DNA from: Myxococcales bacterium
GTDB taxonomy: Bacteria; Myxococcota_A; Polyangia; Polyangiales; Houyiibacteriaceae
DNA: 64,000 bases
Assembly: GCA_029861865.1 (NCBI GenBank)
Contig: JAOTYL010000016.1
Coordinates: 22,127 to 86,126 of the forward strand
Direction of reading: 5' to 3'
Numbering within the stretch: the first letter of the stretch is position 1; each line of letters opens with the position of its first letter. The position numbers were made by a program, and so were the translations under genes. Under the pieces are notes generated by a model. That model was given only the letters and a program-made list of their open reading frames with translations, was not told the DNA's origin and ran no database searches. Below are positions 42,051 through 50,151 of the stretch, in pieces.

Positions 42051-42482
42051 TTACTTCGTGTCGTCAGCCTGACGGCGTTCCCGATGCTGTTGCATTCGCT
42101 CCGCCTTGTGCTCGCGCTTCAGCAATCGAAGCTGCTCGCGTTGGTCACAGCTCAGGTTCGCATAGATTTGATCCTCCGTCGCGAAACGAAGATCCCGGAA
42201 GGCGGTGAATTTCTCAGGTCCCCTCGGCATTTCTTTGATCTCCTGAGCGCGTGAGCGTGCCTGCTCCATGATCGTGCGGATCTGGGCTTCCTGGGCGGTG
42301 CTGAGACTCAGCCGCTCGGTCATCTCGGTGAGATGCTCCTCCATTTTTTCGGGCGTCCAATGGTGGCCCTTGGCATGAGGCCCATGTGGGCTTGCAAACG
42401 CGACCGCGCCGATGGTCAAAGCGAGGCCAAACGCGCCTCCTATCAGTGCTCCGATGACCGTTCCCTTGTTATACGACTTCAT
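42051..42482 (-). CDS. Spy/CpxP-like periplasmic protein
   Basis: 143 aa. Signal peptide about 1-31 (IGALIGGAFGLALTIGAVAFAS), a His-rich N-terminus (HGPHAKGHHW), then a mostly helical chain with LSTAQEAQIRTIMEQARSRAQEI (LTxxQ-type motif) and a Lys/Arg/Glu/Gln-rich tail. The Spy/CpxP family includes periplasmic chaperones and heavy-metal sensors. Ribosome site GAAAGGAAC. First gene of an operon with the OmpR-type regulator and kinase, and preceded by a TTAAG direct repeat, so feedback on the kinase is plausible. Confidence 0.8.
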   Translation of the reverse strand: MKSYNKGTVIGALIGGAFGLALTIGAVAFASPHGPHAKGHHWTPEKMEEHLTEMTERLSLSTAQEAQIRTIMEQARSRAQEIKEMPRGPEKFTAFRDLRFATEDQIYANLSCDQREQLRLLKREHKAERMQQHRERRQADDTK

Positions 42483-42534
42483 GAGTGTTCCTTTCTGGGA
42501 GGTCTTGCCTCCTCATGAAGTAGACACTGCGGAC

Positions 42535-42550
42535 CTTAAGCGATTCTTAA
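42535..42550 (-). promoter_or_regulatory. TTAAG-N6-TTAAG box upstream of the Spy-like operon
   Basis: On the minus strand TTAAG-AATCGC-TTAAG has an 11-bp period typical of OmpR/PhoB-family sites and lies 53 bases upstream of the Spy-like ATG. An identical-pattern box lies upstream of the gene at 43461. Confidence 0.6.
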
Positions 42551-42632
42551 CGCGGTCCCGGATTTGTGCATCGCCCGAGCAGAGACGGTGCATCCGGGTG
42601 AATTGAGGGCGCTTTTCGGGTAGGTTCCCCGC

Positions 42633-43349
42633 GTGGCGCGCTCCTTTCTCGTTCTCGACATCGAAACCATCGCCGACCCCGAGCTGGTTTGGGACGCCGC
42701 GGTGGATGGATTCCCACCGGCTCCGTTCCATCAAGTCGTGGCGCTTGGGGTGCTCTGGCTCGATGGCGACTACGGGTTCCAGAAGCTCGGTGCCTTTGGG
42801 GGTGAATCGGATGCGACTCCGGACGAAGCGACGGTGCTTCGGGAATTCTCGGACTTCGTGGGGAAACGACACCCCACAATGGTGACTTTCAACGGTCGCC
42901 GCTTCGATTTGCCCGTGCTCGCGAACCGCATGCTCAAACACGGTGTCCCGTTTCCCGCCTATTACGCGAACCGAGACTATCGCTATCGCTATAGCGATGA
43001 CGGCCACATCGACTTGGCAGATTTGCTGACCGACTACGGCGCGAGCAGGATGCCGAGTCTCGACGCACTAGCTCAACTCGTTGGGATGCCCGGCAAGATG
43101 CAGGTCGATGGCTCGAAAGTGCAAAGCATGTACGAGCACGGACGTCACGCCGAGATTCGCAACTACTGCCTGCACGACGTCGTCCAAACGACTTTCGTAT
43201 TCCTTCGAGCGGAGCTGCTGCGTGGGCGCCTCGACGAGCAGGCTTACCGCAAACGCGCGAAAGCTCTGTGGGATGCGCTCGAGCAAGATGTGCGAGTGGC
43301 AACAGTGCTGGAAAAGGCAAACAAAGCCAGCGCTTTGCTCAGTGAATAG
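42633..43349 (+). CDS. PolB-type 3'-5' exonuclease family protein
   Basis: 238 aa. GTG start. The DEDD motifs are visible: LVLDIETIADPELVW (ExoI, DIE), VTFNGRRFDLPVLANRML (ExoII, N-x-R-FD) and HCLHD-type end NYCLHDVVQTTFVFLR (ExoIII, D). Also YRYSDDGHIDLADLLTDYG. Belongs to the 'predicted 3'-5' exonuclease related to PolB' family (PF10108). Cytoplasmic nucleic-acid processing; exact substrate unknown. Divergent from the Spy-like gene. Confidence 0.85.
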   Translation: MARSFLVLDIETIADPELVWDAAVDGFPPAPFHQVVALGVLWLDGDYGFQKLGAFGGESDATPDEATVLREFSDFVGKRHPTMVTFNGRRFDLPVLANRMLKHGVPFPAYYANRDYRYRYSDDGHIDLADLLTDYGASRMPSLDALAQLVGMPGKMQVDGSKVQSMYEHGRHAEIRNYCLHDVVQTTFVFLRAELLRGRLDEQAYRKRAKALWDALEQDVRVATVLEKANKASALLSE

Positions 43350-43376
43350 CCTCACATTTCCGTATTCTCCCAGGGC

Positions 43377-43392
43377 TTAAGATTTTTTTAAG
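43377..43392 (+). promoter_or_regulatory. TTAAG-N6-TTAAG box upstream of the Lys/His-rich gene
   Basis: TTAAG-ATTTTT-TTAAG with the same 11-bp period as the box at 42535, 69 bases upstream of the ATG at 43461. Suggests both genes answer to the adjacent OmpR-type regulator. Confidence 0.6.
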
Positions 43393-43460
43393 GTTTGGCT
43401 TCGTCGGAGTGAACAAGAGCGCGGAAAAGCCCGTTGCTCACACTCGAAGGAAGGGAAGCC

Positions 43461-44081
43461 ATGCGATATCTATTTCACTTGGGATTGTTTTTGGGGGCAC
43501 TAGGCGTCGTCACTTCAGCTGAAGCTCAGCCGAATAGGCGTGCCGACCGAGAGGTCACCGTGGTTGTCGCCGGCCACGGGCACCCCAAGTACGACGACTC
43601 TAAGCATTACTCTAAGCATCACTCTAAGCATTACGGCAAGCATAAGGCCAAGAAGGGTGTCTATCGAGCGCCGCCAGGGCGAGCTTACGGTCACTACAAG
43701 GGTGACTATCGATACCGCTTGCATGACGCGCGTCGCGACCTGCAACAGATCGTCGGCATCTCACGCGCGTGGCGGCGTGCCACGATCATCGGTGATTACT
43801 ACAGGCAGGCGATGATCGATCGGCGTCTCACGGTGTGGATCGAGCGAGAGCTTTACGAGGCTCGGCGCGATCGTTACGACCACCGCTACGCGCGACAGGT
43901 TCGGGAGCTGAGTCGAGAGATCGAAGCGTTGAATCGGCGTTTCGCGACCGGGCGTGCTCGACGTCATGACTACGCGAGGAAGGCGCAGATCCTCGACCAC
44001 CTGGTGGAGCTCTCAGAACGACAAGTCTATCTCGCCGAAGCGCACGAGAGACATCCGAGGCGGCCATACGCCTTCCGTTAG
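43461..44081 (+). CDS. Exported Lys/His/Arg/Tyr-rich protein with SKHY repeats
   Basis: 206 aa. Signal peptide about 1-22 (LFLGALGVVTSAEAQ). The mature start has SKHYSKHHSKHYGKHK, encoded by a 12-base repeat (TCTAAGCATYAC at 43599-43634 plus a variant). The rest is helical and very basic, with an HDARRDLQQIVG ... YEARRDRYDHRYARQVRELSREI pattern. The ATG at 43461 follows GGAAGGGAAG. No family recognised. The predicted box shared with the Spy-like operon suggests an envelope-stress or metal-related role; the His clusters could bind metal. Confidence 0.7.
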   Translation: MRYLFHLGLFLGALGVVTSAEAQPNRRADREVTVVVAGHGHPKYDDSKHYSKHHSKHYGKHKAKKGVYRAPPGRAYGHYKGDYRYRLHDARRDLQQIVGISRAWRRATIIGDYYRQAMIDRRLTVWIERELYEARRDRYDHRYARQVRELSREIEALNRRFATGRARRHDYARKAQILDHLVELSERQVYLAEAHERHPRRPYAFR

Positions 44082-44082
44082 T

Positions 44083-44098
44083 CCTCTCCTGCGAGAGG
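44083..44098 (+). terminator. Hairpin just after the Lys/His-rich gene
   Basis: CCTCTC-CTGC-GAGAGG starts two bases after the stop codon. There is no T-run, so it is only a possible terminator or mRNA-stabilising hairpin. Confidence 0.4.
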
Positions 44099-44189
44099 GG
44101 ATCCGAGCGTCCCGGCTTTCGCTGGGGCGCTCCTTCTTCTTGGGGCTTGGCGAGCGTCCCGGTCGGTGAGATAAAGCGGTCACTCGTAG

Positions 44190-44546
<357 letters not shown>

Positions 44547-44550
44547 GAGA

Positions 44551-45246
44551 ATGGTGACGAGTTCAGCTTACCTTAGGGGCGTTGTCGCGACAGGGGTGTT
44601 CATCTGTTGCGTCTGCACCGCATACGCGCAGGACGATGCTGGCGTCGAAGTCATCGAGGATGAGGGCGTCGAAGTCATCACCGAGCCGCCACCACCTGCC
44701 GAACCGCTGGAACCCCCAGCGGTAGAGCTCCCGCCCGTCGAAGAAGAGCCACTTCCGATCGAGATACCGTCGGAGCAGCCACCCGAAAAACCCAAAGAGC
44801 CGATCGGCCATCTCCGTGTAGGTGGAGGGATCGGCTTCGGCTTTGGCTCAAACGTGACGTCGTTCGGGATCGCGCCGCAGGTCTCGTACATCATCAAGCG
44901 CATCGTCGAGCCCGGTGTCTCGGTCAGCTATCAGTTCACCAAGGACCGGTCCCAGATCGAAGACATCTCCTGGCACACCTTCGGTGCATCCATTTTCACT
45001 CGCCTGTATCCGATACCAGCGTTGTTCTTCTTGATCGAGGGTGAGCTCATCAACACCGGCTTCCGTCAGGGAGGCTTCACATCCGGTCGAAACAACTACG
45101 GCAACCTGCTGCTCGGGGGCGGTTTCCTCCAGGGTGTCGGAAAGGGTGCGTTTGTTGGCGTCTCGTTGAAAGTGAACGTTTTCACAAACCCGTTCTACCC
45201 GAATCACTACCCGATCATTTCTGTCGGCGGGGGCTACGCCTTTTGA
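44551..45246 (+). CDS. Outer-membrane beta-barrel protein with Pro/Glu-rich linker
   Basis: 231 aa. Signal peptide about 1-26 (VATGVFICCVCTAYAQ), then an acidic proline-rich stretch (about 30-85, EPPPPAEPLEPPAVELPPVEEEP), then alternating beta strands (GHLRVGGGIGFGFGSNVTSFGIAPQVSYIIKRIVEPGVSVSYQF ... ) and the aromatic end GGGYAF, as in eight-stranded barrels. No specific function. The ATG at 44551 follows AAGAG. Ends in a bidirectional hairpin. Confidence 0.75.
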   Translation: MVTSSAYLRGVVATGVFICCVCTAYAQDDAGVEVIEDEGVEVITEPPPPAEPLEPPAVELPPVEEEPLPIEIPSEQPPEKPKEPIGHLRVGGGIGFGFGSNVTSFGIAPQVSYIIKRIVEPGVSVSYQFTKDRSQIEDISWHTFGASIFTRLYPIPALFFLIEGELINTGFRQGGFTSGRNNYGNLLLGGGFLQGVGKGAFVGVSLKVNVFTNPFYPNHYPIISVGGGYAF

Positions 45247-45278
45247 CCTTCGCGTAGGGAGCACCTACTCCGCGAAGG
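45247..45278. terminator. Bidirectional terminator-like hairpin between convergent genes
   Basis: CCTTCGCG-TAGG pairs with CCTA-(CTC)-CGCGAAGG: a 12-bp stem with a three-base bulge and a five-base loop, starting directly after the barrel gene's stop. No T-run follows on either side. Confidence 0.55.
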
Positions 45279-45282
45279 CACT

Positions 45283-45307
45283 CGCTGGCACTGACGCTGG
45301 CACTGAC
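45283..45307 (-). repeat. Short (NCRCTG)4, array 7
   Basis: Four units of the hexamer in reverse orientation (CTGGCACTGACGCTGGCACT), directly next to the stop codon of the convergent gene at 45308. Same pattern as the longer arrays, including contact with a gene's 3' end. Confidence 0.65.
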
Positions 45308-46438
45308 TCACGGCGCGCCGTCGAACAGATCCTTAAATCCGCTCGGTGCATGCCTGCCGAAGACGAGGGTTTCTAGGATGCCGATGCCGGTTTGGTCGCC
45401 CATCTTCGCGCGAACCACGTTGTGCACGTGAATCGTGCAGTATTCGTCGGGCTCGACCTCGTCTAGCTTCCAACTCTCGTACCCCGTATCGAGCTCGTCA
45501 CGCCACATCGCGTGACCCCACTCGGGATGCTGGTAACCGATCCCCATCATTTGAAAGCGAAGCATCGGTTCCAACTCGATGTGTCGCTCCGTGCCGTCCC
45601 GTGCGATGAGATCGAGGGTCGCGGCCTCGGGCCACCTGGTCCCGCTGCGCCATCGGATCTGGTGTCGCGCGGTCGCCATCACCTCTTCGTCGGCCTCGGT
45701 GACGTGTTTCGGTACTTCTTCGTCGTCGCTGTACGTCTTGACGATCGACGCTGAAAGCTCCTGGGGATGGCCGTTCGGCATCTCGCGGGTCAGGAAGTGC
45801 GTGCAGAATCGATCGAAGTGAAGCGGAGACCAAACCCAATAGACCCCAGGGTCGGTCGTCAGCTTGCTGGGGGCGCCGTCCTCATATTCGCCGACGGGGC
45901 GCATCCCCCACGACTTGTCTCGGTTCCCAATGACTTGATTGCGCGTGACCTCGAAGCGGCGGCCCTTGATCGAAAAGAAACCCTCCCAAGCCCCATACTG
46001 GGTGAATCGTTGTGTGTCCATGATGAGCCGAGCGCCATCGTACATGACGTTCTTCGGCTCTTGGATCGGTGGCGCTTTCGCGTGGAATGAGAGATCGCAT
46101 TCGACTTCGGTGTCGTTGGGCTCGATCACTACGCGAACGATCCGCATGGGCTGGGCCACTTCGACGCGTAGCGGCCCCGCAGTGGAATCCATCGGGTTGT
46201 CGGCCACCCTTCGCGAGGCGTGGAATGAATGCTGAACCCCTTCGACCGTGACGCTGAAATGGCCGTCCTGCACGAAGCGGTGTGGATAGCGACCGAATCC
46301 GATTTCGAACAGAAACTTCCCCGCTTTATCGAAGCCGCTGAACCAGTAACGATCGTAAAAGTTGCGGTTTGAAAGGCCTGGTTGGTTGACCGGGAAGGGC
46401 GCCTGGTGGATCAGATAGTCATCGAAGTCGGTGATCAC
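45308..46438 (-). CDS. Conserved protein of unknown function, possibly lipocalin/CrtC-AttH-like
   Basis: 376 aa, soluble, without signal peptide, rich in aromatic residues and beta strands (FYDRYWFSGFDKAGKFLFEIGFGRYP, WGMRPVGEY, YWVWSPLHFDRFCTHF). The strand-rich two-domain look and the YWF...F-G motif resemble CrtC/AttH (Diels-Alderase-like) proteins, as often found beside CoA-ester genes in actinobacteria and myxobacteria; this is a weak resemblance. It lies one base downstream of the CaiB gene and is probably co-transcribed with it and the phosphotransferase gene. Confidence 0.6.
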   Translation of the reverse strand: MITDFDDYLIHQAPFPVNQPGLSNRNFYDRYWFSGFDKAGKFLFEIGFGRYPHRFVQDGHFSVTVEGVQHSFHASRRVADNPMDSTAGPLRVEVAQPMRIVRVVIEPNDTEVECDLSFHAKAPPIQEPKNVMYDGARLIMDTQRFTQYGAWEGFFSIKGRRFEVTRNQVIGNRDKSWGMRPVGEYEDGAPSKLTTDPGVYWVWSPLHFDRFCTHFLTREMPNGHPQELSASIVKTYSDDEEVPKHVTEADEEVMATARHQIRWRSGTRWPEAATLDLIARDGTERHIELEPMLRFQMMGIGYQHPEWGHAMWRDELDTGYESWKLDEVEPDEYCTIHVHNVVRAKMGDQTGIGILETLVFGRHAPSGFKDLFDGAP

Positions 46439-46439
46439 G

Positions 46440-47552
46440 TCATTCTCCAGACTTGGTCAACGTGATGCCGCACTCACGCAGAATGTCTTCGGTGTCAGCG
46501 CCCCGTTGCCGCGCGGGCTTGGGGTCGTCCGGAATCGTTCTCGAGAAGCGCGGCGCGGCAACGGCCTGCTTCACGCCCCCGATGTCGACGAAGGAGCGGC
46601 GGGCCACGTGGTGCGGATGCTCGAATACTTCGGCAGTCGCGAGAACGGGTGCGAAACACGCATCGGTTCCTTCAAGGAGCTCGCACCACTCGTCACGAGT
46701 TCGTTGTCGAAATAGCTCTTCGAACTCGGGGCGGAGCTCCTGCCATTTGTCAGGCCTCAGGTGCTCCATCGGCGCGGGCGCGTTTTCGAGGCCGAGCTTT
46801 TCAACCAGGACTCGATAAAACTGCGGTTCGAGGGCGCCGACCGAGATGTATTTTCCATCGCTCGTCTCGTACACATCGTAGTAGGCTGCGCCGGAGTCGA
46901 GCAGGTTTTCGCCTCGCCTATCCGACCAAAACCCTTGCTGCATGCCGGCATACACGCTTGCCATCAGCGCGGCGACACCGTCGACCATCGCGGCATCGAC
47001 GACTTGCCCTTTCCCCGACTTGCCCGTTTCGAGAAGCGCTGCAAGGACCCCATAAGCGAGAAGGAGCCCACCGCCCCCGAAGTCCCCCACCAAGTTGATC
47101 GGTATGGTGGGGCGCTCCCCTTTGCGCCCGATGGCGTGCAAGGCTCCAGCCAGCGCGATGTAGTTGATGTCGTGGCCGGCGCTCTTCGCGAGCGGGCCAC
47201 TCTGTCCCCAACCGGTCATCCGTCCGTACACCAAGCGAGGGTTCGCCTCGAGACAAACCTCGGGGCCGGCGCCAAGCCGTTCCATGACGCCGGGTCGAAA
47301 GCCTTCGATCAGAGCGTCCGCGGTTTTCACGATCTCGAGCAGGGCGTTTGTCCCTTCTGGGCTTTTCAAATCAAGGACGACGCTCTTCTTGCCGCGGCTG
47401 AGCAAGTCGAAGGCAGCCTGCAGGTGCGATGGCTCGGGACGCCCAACACGGATCACCTCCGCGCCCAGATCGGCGAGCATCATCCCGGCGAACGGGCAAG
47501 GACCGATGCCGTCGATCTCGATGATACGAAGTCCCTCGAGCGGACCCATCAC
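46440..47552 (-). CDS. CaiB/BaiF-family CoA-transferase, alpha-methylacyl-CoA racemase-like
   Basis: 370 aa. GPLEGLRIIEIDGIGPCPFAGMMLADLGAEVIRVGRP is the family N-terminus. GWGQSGPLAKSAGHDINYIALAGAL carries the His-Asp pair expected in racemases (AMACR/MCR type). IPINLVGDFGGGGLLLAYGVLAALLE follows. Probably epimerises 2-methylacyl-CoA esters before beta-oxidation. Overlaps the phosphotransferase gene by four bases (ATGA at 47549-47552). Confidence 0.85.
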   Translation of the reverse strand: MMGPLEGLRIIEIDGIGPCPFAGMMLADLGAEVIRVGRPEPSHLQAAFDLLSRGKKSVVLDLKSPEGTNALLEIVKTADALIEGFRPGVMERLGAGPEVCLEANPRLVYGRMTGWGQSGPLAKSAGHDINYIALAGALHAIGRKGERPTIPINLVGDFGGGGLLLAYGVLAALLETGKSGKGQVVDAAMVDGVAALMASVYAGMQQGFWSDRRGENLLDSGAAYYDVYETSDGKYISVGALEPQFYRVLVEKLGLENAPAPMEHLRPDKWQELRPEFEELFRQRTRDEWCELLEGTDACFAPVLATAEVFEHPHHVARRSFVDIGGVKQAVAAPRFSRTIPDDPKPARQRGADTEDILRECGITLTKSGE

Positions 47553-48625
47553 CGCACCTCCGCGAGCGCACGACGCAGGGTGACCGAGGCCAGGTTCTCG
47601 GCGTCGAACTCGTTCTCTTCGTCGATGATCTCGATCTTCTTCATGTACTGCCCAACTCGCGCCATCTGCATCGAAAAGCGTGTTAGCGCGAGTACCGTGT
47701 AGTAGTCAAAGCTCGATACGTCGAAGCCCGTGATCTCCGTCCAGCGCGCGATCGTTTCAGCGGCGGAAGGGAAGCCTGCAAGCCGTTCGAGCTCGAGGCC
47801 TTCGGTGAAGCATCGGTCGGACGCGAGCCACCAGGCGAGGTCTTGCACCGGATCGCCAAGGCGCACCATCTCCCAATCGAGGAGCGCGACGCATTCGAGG
47901 CCGTCGAAGACTTGGTTCGCGAGACGCGAGTCACCCCAGCACAACGCGAGAGGTTGCTTCTTCGGCTTGTTGGCTTCCAGGTATTCGAGGGCCTTCACGA
48001 TGTCGGGATGTCGCGATGCCGCCATGCCCCAACGGAAGTAGCCCTGGTAGTAGTCGAGCTGCTGCTCGAGTGGGGTCTCGCCGCGCTCGGGCTCGAGAAG
48101 GAAGTCGAAGTGGCCCTGCCATGAAATACCATGAACTTCGCACATGGCATCGAAGCCGTTCCACCAAAGCCTCTCGCGCTCGCTCTCGGAGAGCTCTTCG
48201 GCAATCCAGCCTTCATCATGCATCGGCGGGTGGTCGCTTGGGATGCGGCCTTCGACGCGCTCCATGATGTAGAACGGGACCCCGAGAACCGACACGTCCG
48301 GTTCGAACCAGCGCACTTTGGGGACCGGTACAGGGGTTTTCTCGAGGCCTTGCAACACGCGTGCTTGAAGCGCGATGTCGTACGTCGGAAACATGACGTA
48401 TTCCTCTGGCTCGAGCCGCGCGACCAAGCCTTCCTCATGTGTCTTGCCGTCCTTCGCGCAGGTCAAGTCGAAGAGGAGGGTGTCGCTCGAGAACCCGGTG
48501 CTTAGGGGCGCTTCCAAATTCTCGATGCGAACGCTGTCTCTTGGGAGCGACAGCTTCGGGGCAAGCCAAGCGACTAGCTTGCGCGCGGTCTCGTCGAGAT
48601 CCCTCTCCTCGTCAGCAAATCCCAT
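47549..48625 (-). CDS. Phosphotransferase-family (APH-like) protein, ACAD10/11-kinase type
   Basis: 358 aa. Kinase-like elements are LVARLEPEEYVMFPTYDIALQARVLQGL (nucleotide-binding lobe), CWGDSRLANQVFD (Brenner motif with WGD as in this acyl-CoA-dehydrogenase-associated group) and ALLDWEMVRLGDPVQDLAWWL (metal-binding DWE). Such proteins often co-occur with fatty-acid and sterol catabolism genes, as here with the racemase. The ATG at 48625 was chosen; a longer GTG reading would overlap the divergent gene's promoter. Confidence 0.8.
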   Translation of the reverse strand: MGFADEERDLDETARKLVAWLAPKLSLPRDSVRIENLEAPLSTGFSSDTLLFDLTCAKDGKTHEEGLVARLEPEEYVMFPTYDIALQARVLQGLEKTPVPVPKVRWFEPDVSVLGVPFYIMERVEGRIPSDHPPMHDEGWIAEELSESERERLWWNGFDAMCEVHGISWQGHFDFLLEPERGETPLEQQLDYYQGYFRWGMAASRHPDIVKALEYLEANKPKKQPLALCWGDSRLANQVFDGLECVALLDWEMVRLGDPVQDLAWWLASDRCFTEGLELERLAGFPSAAETIARWTEITGFDVSSFDYYTVLALTRFSMQMARVGQYMKKIEIIDEENEFDAENLASVTLRRALAEVR

Positions 48626-48679
48626 GACCCATGCGTCTGCTTGTGTTGTAGTCCCATCGTGGCTATGCGCCACGTGGTC

Positions 48680-49339
48680 ATGTCGAGTAAGACGCTTCGC
48701 TTCTATTTCGACTATCTCTCACCGTACAGCTACCTCGCATGGCAGGAAATTCCTTTGGTCGCGCGGCGGCACGCCCTTCAGCTCAAGCCCACGCCCGTGC
48801 TCCTGGCTGCGCTCCTCGATCACCACGGTCACAAAGGCCCCGGCGAGATTGCACCAAAGAGAGCCTATGTGTTCAAGGATTGCGTTCGGAGAGCCGCGAC
48901 CCTCGGCGTGCCCTTCGAGCCACCGTTCTCCCATCCCTTCAATCCGCTTCCAGCGTTGCGCGTGACGATGCTCGATATGGGCGAAGAACGACGCCTGAAA
49001 TTGATAACGCGGCTTTTTGCAGCGACGTGGGCTGAGGCGCGAGACGTCAGCTCTCCTGAGGTCGTCGGAGCCATCTGCAACGAAGTAGGGGTACCCAATG
49101 CGCTCGAGCGTGTTCAGGATCCGGTCATCAAGCAGCGTCTCAGGGACGTCACGACCGAAGCGATCGAGCTCGGGGTGTTTGGAGTTCCGACGATGCTCAT
49201 CGGCGACGAGCTATTCTGGGGTACCGACAGCCTGCGGTACTTCGAGAGCCACCTGGCCGGCGATGACCCGGTCTCTACGATCGATCCCGCGGCCTGGGAT
49301 GCGGTTCGGGCCTCCGCCATGCGCAAACGATCGCGATGA
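48680..49339 (+). CDS. 2-hydroxychromene-2-carboxylate isomerase / DsbA-family protein
   Basis: 219 aa. Thioredoxin-fold kappa-GST type. It starts SKTLRFYFDYLSPYSYLAWQEIPLV, with the active Ser in SPYSY in place of a CxxC pair, and has LGVFGVPTMLIGDELFWGTDSLRYFESHL near the end, the cis-Pro segment. HCCA isomerase-like proteins act in aromatic degradation with glutathione, but many homologues have unknown substrates. The ATG at 48680 was chosen by homology; 55 bases separate it from the divergent phosphotransferase. Confidence 0.82.
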   Translation: MSSKTLRFYFDYLSPYSYLAWQEIPLVARRHALQLKPTPVLLAALLDHHGHKGPGEIAPKRAYVFKDCVRRAATLGVPFEPPFSHPFNPLPALRVTMLDMGEERRLKLITRLFAATWAEARDVSSPEVVGAICNEVGVPNALERVQDPVIKQRLRDVTTEAIELGVFGVPTMLIGDELFWGTDSLRYFESHLAGDDPVSTIDPAAWDAVRASAMRKRSR

Positions 49340-49344
49340 GACCA

Positions 49345-50079
49345 TCAGCTCCGCACAGCCGAGATGATTAGGTACACCGCCAAGATGGCCAGGACCACTT
49401 GGAACCAAAGCACGAAGCGCTCTTTCGAGACCATGCTCAATAGGTGCTTGCCGAAATAGGTGCCCCCGATGACTGCGGCGATCAGGGCGAGCAAGAGAGG
49501 CGCGTAAGGAGCATAGTCGAACCCCAACGCCAAGAACGCGGGGATCTTCAGCAAATGGAGCCATGTTTGGCAAACCGCTTTGGTGGCGATTACCTGCTCG
49601 TTGTCGAAGTCGTCCCGCAGAAAGAACGGCGCGAGAAACGGTCCGGTCGCCCCGACGAAGATGGTCAGGAGGCCCGCCGCCAACCCGAGAACACCGTAGG
49701 ACCAGACCGGAGGATTTCGGAGGGTCGGCTTGTATCGACGCCATAGCAGGAAGAAGAGAATGAACGCGCCGATCCAGGCGCGGAACCAGGTGAGCTTCGC
49801 CTCGGACCAAAGCAGGCTTCCGATCGCGATACCGACCACCGCTGGGACCATGAATGTGAAGAAGATCGACCAGCGAACGTGTCGGCGAAACGCCCAGGTG
49901 CGCGTCCAGTTGGATGCTAACTGGACGACGCCATGAACCGGGACGACCACGCGCGCTGGCAGCAATGCGGTCATGACGCCCAGCAGCGTCACGCCTCCAG
50001 CCATCCCGAGGATCGCCGAGATCGTCGCGGTCGCGAAGCACGCGAGCACCAGCGTGATCACGGTGATCAGGTCGAGCAC
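49345..50079 (-). CDS. TauE/SafE-family membrane transporter (sulfite exporter type)
   Basis: 244 aa with about seven to eight membrane helices. SAILGMAGGVTLLGVMTALLPARVVVPVHGVVQLASN is the first family repeat and VGATGPFLAPFFLRDDFDNEQVIATKAVCQTWLH the second. Family members export sulfite or other sulfonates or sulfur-containing anions. Divergent from a sigma-54 activator and next to persulfide dioxygenase and other sulfur transporters, which supports a sulfur role here. Confidence 0.85.
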   Translation of the reverse strand: MLDLITVITLVLACFATATISAILGMAGGVTLLGVMTALLPARVVVPVHGVVQLASNWTRTWAFRRHVRWSIFFTFMVPAVVGIAIGSLLWSEAKLTWFRAWIGAFILFFLLWRRYKPTLRNPPVWSYGVLGLAAGLLTIFVGATGPFLAPFFLRDDFDNEQVIATKAVCQTWLHLLKIPAFLALGFDYAPYAPLLLALIAAVIGGTYFGKHLLSMVSKERFVLWFQVVLAILAVYLIISAVRS

Positions 50080-50151
50080 CAGCGGAGGCTAGCATCAGCC
50101 AAGCCGCGCGGGAGTGATTTACATCCGGCGTTGGATCTCGCACAGTAGGGC

